A DNA stretch of 64,000 bases, from assembly GCA_002331385.1 (NCBI GenBank), contig DCYB01000004.1, positions 1-64,000 of the forward strand, written 5' to 3'. Source of the DNA: Comamonadaceae bacterium UBA2121 (GTDB lineage Bacteria; Pseudomonadota; Gammaproteobacteria; Burkholderiales; Burkholderiaceae_C). Position numbers and translations under genes: made by a program. Each line of letters starts with the position of its first letter. The first letter of the stretch is position 1. Below, piece after piece: positions 35,202 to 43,133 of the stretch. The notes under the pieces were generated by a model that had not been told where the DNA came from, ran no database searches, and saw only the letters and a list, made by a program, of their open reading frames with translations.

Positions 35202-35213
35202 GAACGACCGTTC
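35202..35213. promoter_or_regulatory. Palindrome in the SGNH esterase promoter
   Basis: GAACGACCGTTC is an inverted repeat (GAACG with CGTTC, 2-nt spacer). It lies 25-36 bp upstream of the ATG, directly downstream of an AT-rich stretch containing TATATT on the - strand (35225-35230), so it would sit near the start of transcription. Its size and symmetry fit a TetR-family operator; the regulator is not in the window. Confidence 0.5.
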
Positions 35214-35406
35214 TTTTTTTAAATAATATAGAGAATCAGCAAATGCTCATATGTGGGTAAACACTGAAGTTGCGCTCAAAACGACACGTTCGCGCTCACT
35301 TTGAAAGGGCGCAGCATGGCCTCAAGCGGCCTTGATCTCATTGACTTACCCCCGCATGGCGCAATGCCATGCAGGTGGATGTCAAAAGTTTTGATGCTTG
35401 GGGTAG

Positions 35407-36984
35407 TTAGCGGCGAGGAGCCGCCTTGGCGGGCACGGCATCGGTGGCGGCTGCAGGTGCCCGCGTCGCGACCCGTTCTGGCGCATCTGGCGCGTCGGCC
35501 ACGACCCAATCCACCAGCGCGTGCAGAGCGGGCCGGGCTTGTGGGGCCTGCGGGTGATTGATGATGCCCACGAGCGCATAGCGCTTGCCGGATGCCGAGT
35601 GCACAATGCCTGCCAGCGAGGTCACATCGCGCAGCGTGCCGGTTTTCAGGTGCGCCATGCCTTTGGTGTTGGCGTTGTTCACGCGGCGCAGCGTGCCGTC
35701 CACACCCACGATGGGCAGCGAGGCCAGCAGCTCGGGCATCTGGGGCGACGTCCAGGCCGTCTCCAGCATGCCCGCCAAGCCGCGTGCGGTCACACGCTCG
35801 TCACGGCTCAGCCCCGCGCCGTTGTCCCAGACCGGCGCTGGCAACTGCGGCCAGCGGCGCTGCCACCATTGGTTCATGGCTTGCCTGCCGCTGTCCCACG
35901 TGCCCCGCCCACTGGACTTGAGCCCCAGCGTGAGAAACACCTGCTGCGTCATCACGTTGTTGCTGTATTTGTTGATGTCACGCACCACCTCGGCGAGCGA
36001 TGGCGATGCGCTCGTGAACACAGGCTTCAGACCGACAGGCACCTTGCCGTCATGCACCGAACCCGTGATCTTGCCGCCCAGTTCACGCCACATGCCCTCT
36101 ATCGCGCGTGCCGCAAATCCATTCGGGTCGGCCGGAGCGACCGCCCATTCGCGTTCGCCGCAGGCTTGCGGAAAGCTGCCGGCAAAGCCGATGCGTGCTG
36201 GCTCGCCCAACTCCGCTTTCAGCGCCGTCTGCCAGTCGCCGCACGGCGCGCTGGCCGGGGCCAGTGGAACCGTCGCGGGCAACTGCATCGAGCCCATGGG
36301 CGGCTCGTAGCTGATGCGCGCCACGCCGGCAGCAGCGTCCGGCACAAAGCGCATATTCAGCGCCTTGAAGTTGACCAGCAGCGCATCGGGCGTGACGTTA
36401 TAGGGACGCCATGGCTCGCCGTCGAACAGCGCCGCATCGCGCGGCGGGATCTCGAACGCCGAGCGGTCGAGCACGATGTCCCCGACGATCACCGTCACGC
36501 CCATGCTGCGCAAGCGGCGCATGGACAGCCACAGGCGCTCCAGCACCAGCTTGGGATCGCCGCTGCCCTGAATGTAGAGATTGCCGCGCAACGCGCCGTC
36601 CTGCGGCGGGGCGTCCATGAAGAACGCCGTCTCCCACGTGTATGCGGGGCCCAGCAGATCGAGCGCCGCATAGGTGGTGACCAGCTTCATCACCGACGCG
36701 GGATTCACCGGCACATCGGCGCGGTAGGACAGCTTGTTCACCTTGCGCGCGTCCAGCTCCACCACCATCGCCGACAGGGCATCGCGTGGCACCTTGGCGC
36801 GTTGCAGCGCGGCCTCGACCGCAGGCGGCAAGCCCTGCACGACGGGCGCTTGCGCTTCGGGATTGGTCGTGCGCGCCCCCTGCGCCCACGCCGGGTTGGC
36901 GACCATCAGGGAGGCAATGAGCGCCACAGAAGCGAGCGCCCACGGACGCGCGCCCGTAGCAGTGGCAATAGTTTTCACAAGCAT
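35407..36984 (-). CDS. dacB: D-alanyl-D-alanine carboxypeptidase/endopeptidase (PBP4)
   Basis: Periplasmic low-molecular-mass penicillin-binding protein of the DacB/PBP4 class, cutting peptidoglycan stem peptides and crosslinks. A signal peptide ends near PAWAQG. The three active-site motifs are visible: SVMK at 97-100 (nucleophile Ser97), YSNN (SxN type) in the middle and KTGT near residue 450. The 525 residues, with a long insertion after the first motif, agree with the PBP4 family. It is probably transcribed alone, with tsaB divergent. Confidence 0.93.
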   Translation of the reverse strand: MLVKTIATATGARPWALASVALIASLMVANPAWAQGARTTNPEAQAPVVQGLPPAVEAALQRAKVPRDALSAMVVELDARKVNKLSYRADVPVNPASVMKLVTTYAALDLLGPAYTWETAFFMDAPPQDGALRGNLYIQGSGDPKLVLERLWLSMRRLRSMGVTVIVGDIVLDRSAFEIPPRDAALFDGEPWRPYNVTPDALLVNFKALNMRFVPDAAAGVARISYEPPMGSMQLPATVPLAPASAPCGDWQTALKAELGEPARIGFAGSFPQACGEREWAVAPADPNGFAARAIEGMWRELGGKITGSVHDGKVPVGLKPVFTSASPSLAEVVRDINKYSNNVMTQQVFLTLGLKSSGRGTWDSGRQAMNQWWQRRWPQLPAPVWDNGAGLSRDERVTARGLAGMLETAWTSPQMPELLASLPIVGVDGTLRRVNNANTKGMAHLKTGTLRDVTSLAGIVHSASGKRYALVGIINHPQAPQARPALHALVDWVVADAPDAPERVATRAPAAATDAVPAKAAPRR

Positions 36985-37124
36985 CCACGAAGTCTATGAT
37001 CTATCGCGCCCCTCGGCCAATAATGGCGATGAATACCCGCTGGTTTTCGTCATGCAACGATAATGGCGGGTTGCCCCGGCGGCACGCGCCGTCCACTGCA
37101 ACGACTGCTCCTTCCCACGTTTTC

Positions 37125-37877
37125 ATGAATCTCCTCGCGCTCGACACCAGCACCGACACACTCTCCATCGCCGCCCGCAAGGCAGGCGGCGCGGTGCAGG
37201 TGCGCAGTGCGGCGGGCGGCGCACAGTCGTCGCACACGCTGATTCCGCTGATCCGCGAGGTGATGCAGGAGGTGAGCCTGACGTTTGATGCGCTCGATGC
37301 CATCGTGTTCGGGCGCGGCCCCGGCTCGTTCACCGGCCTGCGCACGGCCTGCGCCGTCGCACAGGGACTGGCGCTGGGAGCGCGTGGTCTGCGTGAGGCC
37401 GATGCGCTGCCGGTGTTGCCAGTGGATTCTTTGCTGGCCATCGCCGAGACCGCTCGCGTAGAACACGGCGCCACGCGCGTGCACGCCGTGCTGGATGCGC
37501 GCATGAGCGAGGTCTACGCCGCCGCATACGAATGGCAACCGGAGACACAGCATTGGCGCGGTCTTGACGAGTTCGTCGTGCTCGCGCCGCAAGATGTGCT
37601 TGTGGCGCCCGGCTTCATCGTCGCGGGCAATGCGCAGGCGGCGTACGCCGACCGACTGGCGCCCGATGCGCAGCACGTGTACGCGCTGCCCACTGCCACG
37701 GCGATGCTGCGGCTCGCCCCCGACCTGCTGGCCCGGGGCCTGGCCGTGCCCGCAAATCAGGCATTGCCACTGTATGTGCGCGACAAGGTTGCCCAGACCA
37801 CGGCAGAGCGTGAAGCGGCCAAGCAATTGGCCCAGACCCAAACAGCGCCCACCGGACACGGAGCGCAACCGCGATAA
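37125..37877 (+). CDS. tsaB: tRNA t6A modification protein TsaB
   Basis: TsaB, a TsaD paralogue without its metal site, that dimerises with TsaD during t6A formation on ANN-decoding tRNAs. The 250 residues start MNLLALDTSTDTLSIA and contain GRGPGSFTGLRTACAVAQGLALG, both standard for YeaZ/TsaB. The frame is open 43 codons upstream but the family start is at 37125. It is followed by rimI after 10 bp. Confidence 0.95.
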   Translation: MNLLALDTSTDTLSIAARKAGGAVQVRSAAGGAQSSHTLIPLIREVMQEVSLTFDALDAIVFGRGPGSFTGLRTACAVAQGLALGARGLREADALPVLPVDSLLAIAETARVEHGATRVHAVLDARMSEVYAAAYEWQPETQHWRGLDEFVVLAPQDVLVAPGFIVAGNAQAAYADRLAPDAQHVYALPTATAMLRLAPDLLARGLAVPANQALPLYVRDKVAQTTAEREAAKQLAQTQTAPTGHGAQPR

Positions 37878-37887
37878 TGCCCGCACC

Positions 37888-38367
37888 ATGAGTTCGACCC
37901 CTCAGTTGATTGCCGAAGAAACCGAGCTGCGTTTCGAAACGCTGACCGTGGCGCGTCTGGACACGCTGTTGCAGGTCGAGCAGGTCGCGTACTCCCATCC
38001 CTGGACGCGCGGCAACTTCATCGATGCCATGTCGGCGGGCTACCAGATTCAGTTGCTCATGCAGGGCGAAGATCTGGTCGGCTACTTCGTCGCCATGCAA
38101 GGGGTGGATGAGGTGCATTTGCTCAACATCACCGTCGCCGAAGCGCACCAACGCAAGGGCTGGGCGCACATGCTGCTGCAGGCATTGATGGTCTGGTCCC
38201 GCGCGCAGAACGCGCAGTGGCTGTGGCTGGAGGTGCGTGTGAGCAATACACGCGCCCGCGAAATTTATGAAAAGTTCGGCTTTCGCCGCGTGGGCGAGCG
38301 CAAACGCTACTACCCCGGAGATCTGGGCGAACGCGAGGACGCCATTGTCATGAGCATCAAACTATGA
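37888..38367 (+). CDS. rimI: Ribosomal protein S18 alanine N-acetyltransferase
   Basis: GNAT acetyltransferase acting on the N-terminal Ala of S18. The 159 residues contain the acetyl-CoA loop of the GNAT fold at AEAHQRKGWAHMLL (the motif is Q/RxxGxG/A-like, here QRKGWA) and the C-terminal NTRAREIYEKFGFRRVGERKRYY. The ATG at 37888 follows tsaB closely, a common pairing. The stop overlaps the next gene by 4 bp (ATGA). Confidence 0.93.
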   Translation: MSSTPQLIAEETELRFETLTVARLDTLLQVEQVAYSHPWTRGNFIDAMSAGYQIQLLMQGEDLVGYFVAMQGVDEVHLLNITVAEAHQRKGWAHMLLQALMVWSRAQNAQWLWLEVRVSNTRAREIYEKFGFRRVGERKRYYPGDLGEREDAIVMSIKL

Positions 38368-39119
38368 GTCTGGCCCTCGACGCACGCCAACGCGCCATGC
38401 TGCAGGAGATGGGCATCACCATCTGGCAGACGCCGCAACGCACCCCAGACGCGCACGCCACCGCCGTCACGCGCCGCGCTGCCGCAGCGCCAGTGCAGAC
38501 ACCCGCGCATGCACCGCAGGCCGTCCCGCAGGCGCCGGAAACGGCTGCCATGTCCGCACCGGCAGCACCTTTCGCAGCACCGGTCGCAGCATCAGTCGCA
38601 GCAGGCCACGTGGACGTGCTGCTGCGCGCGCCTGTGGCGCTGTATCCCGGTGCGCGTGCAGACGCCACGCCCGCCGAACTGGGCAATGGCTGGCTCGTCG
38701 TCATCGAAACGGCCACAACGGACGAGCCGCTCGCCGGTGAATCGGGCAAGCTGCTGGACAACATGCTGCGCGCCATGCAACTGCACTTGCATCCGCGCAC
38801 CTTTGCCTGCGTGCTCGAGCGCAATCCCGGCACAGGTGCCGCCAGCGACGCAGCGCAGCCCGTTCAGGCCACGCTGGCCCAGGCGCTGGCCGAGCTGCGC
38901 CCCGCCATGGTGCTGGTGCTCGGACTGGGCGCGGCACGCGCCGTGCTCGACAGCCGTGAGCCGCTGGGGCGCCTGCGCGCCGTGCAACACCAATTGGCCG
39001 ATGGCACACCAGCCACCGTGAGCTACGACCCCGCCTATCTGTTGCGCGCGCCCGACGCCAAGGCCGCCGCCTGGGCCGATTTGTGCCGCGCGCTTGCAGT
39101 GGTGCGGCTCGCCGCTTAG
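38364..39119 (+). CDS. Uracil-DNA-glycosylase-fold protein without catalytic motif
   Basis: A 251-residue protein translationally coupled to rimI by an ATGA overlap. An Ala/Pro-rich linker at about 35-80 joins a short N-terminal part to a domain resembling family 4 UDG: GKLLDNML (128-135), MVLVLGLGAARAVL and YDPAYLLRAP (221-230). In active family 4 enzymes the first motif reads GExPGxxED and the last has His before Pro; here the first is absent (ETATTDEP) and the His is Asp222. Only two cysteines (149, 241) remain, so no four-Cys Fe-S cluster is possible. Activity on uracil is doubtful. Confidence 0.75.
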   Translation: MSLALDARQRAMLQEMGITIWQTPQRTPDAHATAVTRRAAAAPVQTPAHAPQAVPQAPETAAMSAPAAPFAAPVAASVAAGHVDVLLRAPVALYPGARADATPAELGNGWLVVIETATTDEPLAGESGKLLDNMLRAMQLHLHPRTFACVLERNPGTGAASDAAQPVQATLAQALAELRPAMVLVLGLGAARAVLDSREPLGRLRAVQHQLADGTPATVSYDPAYLLRAPDAKAAAWADLCRALAVVRLAA

Positions 39120-39149
39120 AGGCGGGCGGCGGCGCCCGAATCGCGCACG

Positions 39150-39179
39150 CTCACAACTGTCACGTGCGAATGCCATAAT
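39150..39179 (+). promoter_or_regulatory. Possible corA promoter
   Basis: CATAAT at 39174-39179 could be a -10 element; a weak -35 candidate CTCACA lies 18 bp before it (39150-39155). Transcription from there would begin near 39186 and give a leader of about 120 nt. Confidence 0.4.
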
Positions 39180-39194
39180 CAACGATTAGCTTTT

Positions 39195-39262
39195 GGAGAC
39201 TGCTCCGTGGAAACCTACCCTAGTTGGTAGCTTTCACCCCCCGGAATGCCGAGGGTTGAAAG
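39195..39262 (+). ncRNA. Structured 5' leader of corA
   Basis: Three successive hairpins can be drawn: GGAG/CTCC (39195-39206), CTACC/GGTAG (39215-39230) and a longer one in which CTTTCA pairs with TGAAAG, CCC with GGG and CGG with CCG (39231-39262). Then 40 bp remain to the corA start. The dense pairing immediately before a Mg2+ transporter suggests a regulatory leader; I cannot match it to a named riboswitch class. Confidence 0.5.
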
Positions 39263-39306
39263 CGCCCCGCCCTCGCCCTTGCATGTTGAATTTTCGGGAA
39301 TGAGCA

Positions 39307-40293
39307 ATGCTCAATATCTTTACGCTCGCCAATGGACGTCTGGTCCAGGAAGAAATCGAATCGCTGGAAGAGCTCAAGCAGTTCCAGCCGATCTGGGTGG
39401 ATCTGGAGTCGCCCACGCTAGAGGAAAAGCGCTGGATCAAGCAGCACTACGGCCTGTCGATTCCAGAAGACGCGATGGACGAGGACATCGAAGAATCCGC
39501 GCGCTTCTACGAAGAAGACAACGGCGAATTGCACATCCGCAGTGACTTTCTGGTGGACGTGGACGACGACCCGCGAGCCGTGCGCGTGGCCTTCATCCTG
39601 AATCTGGTGAACGACTCGCTCAAGAGCAAGGGCGTGCTGTTTTCCATCCACGAAGACGACGTGCCGGTCTTTCGCCTCGTGCGCATGCGTGCGCGCCGCG
39701 CACCGGGCCTCATCGAAGATGCGAAGGAAGTGCTGCTCAAGCTGTTCGATGCAGACGCGGAATACTCCGCCGACACGCTCGAAGGCATTTACGATGAATT
39801 GAAACTGGTCAGCACCCAGGTGCTGGCGGGCGATGTGACCGACGCCCGCGCAAGCGAGGTGCTGGCGGCCATCGCGCGGCAGGAAGACCTGAATGGCCGC
39901 ATCCGCCGCAACATGCTGGACACGCGCCGCGCCGTGAGCTTCATGATGCGCTCCAAGATGCTGAACGCCGAGCAGTTTGAAGATGCGCGCCAGATTCTGC
40001 GCGACATCGAATCGCTGGACAACCACACGGCGTTCCTGTTCGACAAGATCAACTTCCTGATGGATGCGACGGTCGGTTTCATCAACATCAACCAGAACAA
40101 GATCATCAAGATCTTCTCCGTGGCCAGCGTGGCATTGCTGCCGCCCACGCTGATCGCCAGCGTCTACGGCATGAACTTCAAGTACATGCCGGAACTGGAA
40201 TGGGAACTGGGCTACGCCTTCGGCCTCGGCCTGATGATCTGCAGCGCCCTGATCCCGATGCTGTACTTCCGCAAGCGCGGCTGGCTCAAATAA
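39307..40293 (+). CDS. corA: CorA magnesium/cobalt transporter
   Basis: Homopentameric Mg2+ channel of the inner membrane. The 328 residues have a large acidic cytoplasmic N-terminal domain and two C-terminal membrane segments. The diagnostic GMN filter lies at 288-290 in SVYGMNF, and the lysine-rich KRGWLK end is typical. Start ATG at 39307 with GGGAATGAG before it. It has a structured leader and ends directly against the convergent mtnN stop with no spacer. Confidence 0.95.
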   Translation: MLNIFTLANGRLVQEEIESLEELKQFQPIWVDLESPTLEEKRWIKQHYGLSIPEDAMDEDIEESARFYEEDNGELHIRSDFLVDVDDDPRAVRVAFILNLVNDSLKSKGVLFSIHEDDVPVFRLVRMRARRAPGLIEDAKEVLLKLFDADAEYSADTLEGIYDELKLVSTQVLAGDVTDARASEVLAAIARQEDLNGRIRRNMLDTRRAVSFMMRSKMLNAEQFEDARQILRDIESLDNHTAFLFDKINFLMDATVGFININQNKIIKIFSVASVALLPPTLIASVYGMNFKYMPELEWELGYAFGLGLMICSALIPMLYFRKRGWLK

Positions 40294-41073
40294 TCAGCCA
40301 CCCGCCGCTGTGGGCAGAGCCTTCAGGAACGCATGTGCGATGTGGTCGGCATAACGGCTGGCCACTTTTTCCACGAACAAACCGAAGTCGAGATGCGCGC
40401 TGTCGTCAGCGCGGTCTGAAATCGTGCGCACTGCCGTGAACGCGATGCCGTAGTCGGCGCAGACCTGCGCCACCGAGGCACCTTCCATTTCCACCGCCAG
40501 CACGTCATGGCCTGCCGTGGTGAGCGCGCTTCGCAGCGCCTGCGACTCGCGCTGCGTGCTCACAAACCGGTCGCCGCTCACGATCAACCCCTGGTGCATG
40601 CGCGGACGATGTCCTGCCTCCAGACCCAATGCGGGCCAGTCGATGGCGTGCCCATCCTGCTCCACGCACAAGCCTGTGGCCAGCGCGAGTTGCTGCGTCA
40701 GCGCGATATTGCAGTCCATGGTGATCGAGGCGTAGCCCGGCACGAGCCAGCGCTCGAAAATCGGCGACGCATCCATGTCGTGCTGCAGATAGCTTTGCGC
40801 GACCACCACGTCGCCCACGCGCACCTCGTCGCCGAGCCCGCCAGCGACGCCCGTGAACAGGATGCGCGTGACGCCGAAGTGCTCGGCCAGCACCGTCGTC
40901 GTCGTGGCCGCAGCCACCTTGCCGATGCCCGACAGCGCCAGCACCACGTCGTGTCCGTGCAATTGGCCGCGATAGAAACTGCGGCCTGCGCGCTCGATGC
41001 GCTCGGGCTGCTGCAAGGCCTGGACAAGGCTGCCTTGCTCTTGCGGCAAGGCACTCATGATGGCGATGGTCAA
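40294..41073 (-). CDS. mtnN: 5'-methylthioadenosine/S-adenosylhomocysteine nucleosidase
   Basis: Cleaves adenine from MTA and SAH, recycling by-products of SAM use. The 259 residues contain LFTGVAGGLGDEVRVGDVVV and the purine/ribose site VEMEGASVAQVCADYGI followed by RTISDRAD. It may start at the ATG at 41073 or five codons later. It is convergent with corA and shares no spacer with it. fadD ends about 110 bp away on the same strand. Confidence 0.92.
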   Translation of the reverse strand: MTIAIMSALPQEQGSLVQALQQPERIERAGRSFYRGQLHGHDVVLALSGIGKVAAATTTTVLAEHFGVTRILFTGVAGGLGDEVRVGDVVVAQSYLQHDMDASPIFERWLVPGYASITMDCNIALTQQLALATGLCVEQDGHAIDWPALGLEAGHRPRMHQGLIVSGDRFVSTQRESQALRSALTTAGHDVLAVEMEGASVAQVCADYGIAFTAVRTISDRADDSAHLDFGLFVEKVASRYADHIAHAFLKALPTAAGG

Positions 41074-41180
41074 ATCGAAGGCTCCGGAAATCGTTCAACG
41101 GGGTGCTGGCGCGCAACTCGCTTGTTGCAACGGCCAGCAGCAAAGCCTTTGATTATCGGCCGGGAACGCGCCGCGCCCGT

Positions 41181-42860
41181 TCAGGCCTTGTCGCGCAACT
41201 CGCGGCGCAGGATCTTGCCCACCGGGGTCTTGGGCAAGGTGTCGCGGAACTCGATCACGCGGGGGCGCTTGTAGCCTGTGAGATTGTCGTGGCAGAACGC
41301 CTTGACCTGCTCTTCCGTCAAGCTCGGGTCCTTCTTGACGATGACCAGTTTCACGGCCTCTCCGGTCTTCTCGTCAGGCACGCCCACCACCGCGCATTCA
41401 AGCACGCCGGGGAGGGTCGCAACGATGTCCTCGACCTCGTTCGGATAGACATTGAAGCCGCTGACCAGCACCATGTCCTTCTTGCGATCAACGATTTTGA
41501 AAAAGCCACGTGCATCGACGATGCCGATGTCACCCGTCTTGAAGTAGCCATCCTCGGTCATGACCTTGGCGGTCTCGTCCGGGCGCTGCCAGTAACCCGC
41601 CATGACCTGCGGGCCCTTGATGACGATCTCTCCCGACTGGCCGGGCTCCGGCACATCCTGACCGAAGTCGTCGATCAGCTTCATGTAGGTGCTCGGAATC
41701 GGCACGCCGATGGTGCCCGAAAACTCACGCGACGTGACCGGGTTGCAGCTCGCCGATGGGCTGGTCTCCGACAGGCCATAGCCTTCACAGATCGGGCAAC
41801 CGGTCTTCTCCAGCCAGAGTCTGGCGACCGCGCCCTGCACGGCCATGCCACCGCCCACGGACACTTTCAGGTTCTTCCAGTTCACCGTGTTGAAATCAGG
41901 ATGATTGGCCAGGCCGTTGAACAGCGTATTCACCGCCGGGAAACTGTGGAAGGTCTGCTTGGACAGCTCCTTGAGCACCGCCGGCAGGTCGCGCGGATTG
42001 GGGATGAGGATGGTCTTGCCGCCCGTGCGCATGGACAGCATCATGTTCACCGTGAACGCAAAGATGTGATAGAGCGGCAGCGCGCAAATGGCGGTCGGTT
42101 GCTCGCCCTTGGGCACCTGGTTCATCACCGGCGCATTCCACGCTTCGGACTGCAACACATTGGCAATGATGTTCCGGTGCAGCAACACCGCACCCTTGGG
42201 CACGCCGGTCGTGCCGCCCGTGTATTGCAGCAGCGCGATGTCGTCAAAACCGATGTCCGGCTTCTTGAACGGCGCGCGCGCGCCGGTCGCCAGCGCCTGA
42301 TTGAAACGCACCGCCGTGGGCAGAGAAAACTCGGGCACCAGCTTCTTGACCTTGCGCACCACGTAGTTGACCACCAGCCCCTTAATGAGCCCCATGCGAT
42401 CGCCCATCGCCGCCAGCACCACGTGCTTCACGGGCGTGTTGGCGATGCAGGCCTGCAGCGTGGCGGCAAAGTTCTCGATGATGATGATGGCCTTGGCGCC
42501 AGAGTCCTTGAGTTGGTGCTCCAGCTCGCGCGGCGTGTAGAGCGGATTCACATTCACCACCACCAGACCCGCCCGCAGGATGGCGGCCACCGCCACCGGA
42601 TACTGCGGCACGTTCGGCATCATGATCGCGACACGCTCGCCCTTGGCCAGTCCGAGCGACTGCAGGTACGCCGCGAGTTGACGGCTTTCCGCATCCGTCT
42701 GCGCGTAGCTGACCTCCTTGCCCATGAAGCTATACGCCGTCCGATCGGCATAGTCGCGGAAAGCCTGCTCCATCAACTCGACCAGGGAAGCGTACTGGGT
42801 CGGATCAATGTCATGCGGCACGCCTGGCGGATAGGCACCAAGCCACGGACGATCAGTCAT
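41181..42860 (-). CDS. fadD: Long-chain fatty-acid-CoA ligase
   Basis: AMP-forming acyl-CoA synthetase activating fatty acids for beta-oxidation or lipid synthesis. The 559 residues carry the AMP-binding motif YTGGTTGVPKGA, the YGLSETSP motif and the C-terminal LPKTPVGKILRRELR with the catalytic Lys. The ATG at 42860 has AGGAG upstream. No other fad gene is close. A - strand terminator at 43077-43113 separates it from the pnt operon. Confidence 0.93.
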   Translation of the reverse strand: MTDRPWLGAYPPGVPHDIDPTQYASLVELMEQAFRDYADRTAYSFMGKEVSYAQTDAESRQLAAYLQSLGLAKGERVAIMMPNVPQYPVAVAAILRAGLVVVNVNPLYTPRELEHQLKDSGAKAIIIIENFAATLQACIANTPVKHVVLAAMGDRMGLIKGLVVNYVVRKVKKLVPEFSLPTAVRFNQALATGARAPFKKPDIGFDDIALLQYTGGTTGVPKGAVLLHRNIIANVLQSEAWNAPVMNQVPKGEQPTAICALPLYHIFAFTVNMMLSMRTGGKTILIPNPRDLPAVLKELSKQTFHSFPAVNTLFNGLANHPDFNTVNWKNLKVSVGGGMAVQGAVARLWLEKTGCPICEGYGLSETSPSASCNPVTSREFSGTIGVPIPSTYMKLIDDFGQDVPEPGQSGEIVIKGPQVMAGYWQRPDETAKVMTEDGYFKTGDIGIVDARGFFKIVDRKKDMVLVSGFNVYPNEVEDIVATLPGVLECAVVGVPDEKTGEAVKLVIVKKDPSLTEEQVKAFCHDNLTGYKRPRVIEFRDTLPKTPVGKILRRELRDKA

Positions 42861-43076
42861 TCGAAGTCTCCTGCTAATTCTTGAAATGGAATGCGAAATC
42901 CGGGAAGTCCAGAGCATTGTCACGTCCGCACCCAAGCCGCGGAGTCTGGAATTACCCTAGAAAAACCCATTTTTTTGCACGGTCGTGCTTTTTTAACCGA
43001 TTTCGATGCATTCCCGATAACACCAGCGATTTGTGCGGGCTATGCGCGGGGAGGCAGCATATAGAGCCAGACAACG

Positions 43077-43113
43077 AAAAAAGCCGCGAGGCACCAAGGG
43101 CCACGCGGCTTTT
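43077..43113 (-). terminator. Terminator of the pnt operon
   Basis: AAAAGCCGCG pairs with CGCGGCTTTT (43079-43088 with 43104-43113), with an A run on the left that becomes a T tract on the - strand. It lies 20 bp after the pntB stop. Confidence 0.93.
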
Positions 43114-43133
43114 GTTTGGGAAAAGTCTGCGCT

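Noticed and set aside
41103..42884. Long + strand frame opposite fadD
   Set aside because: His/Arg-rich shadow of fadD with no family resemblance.
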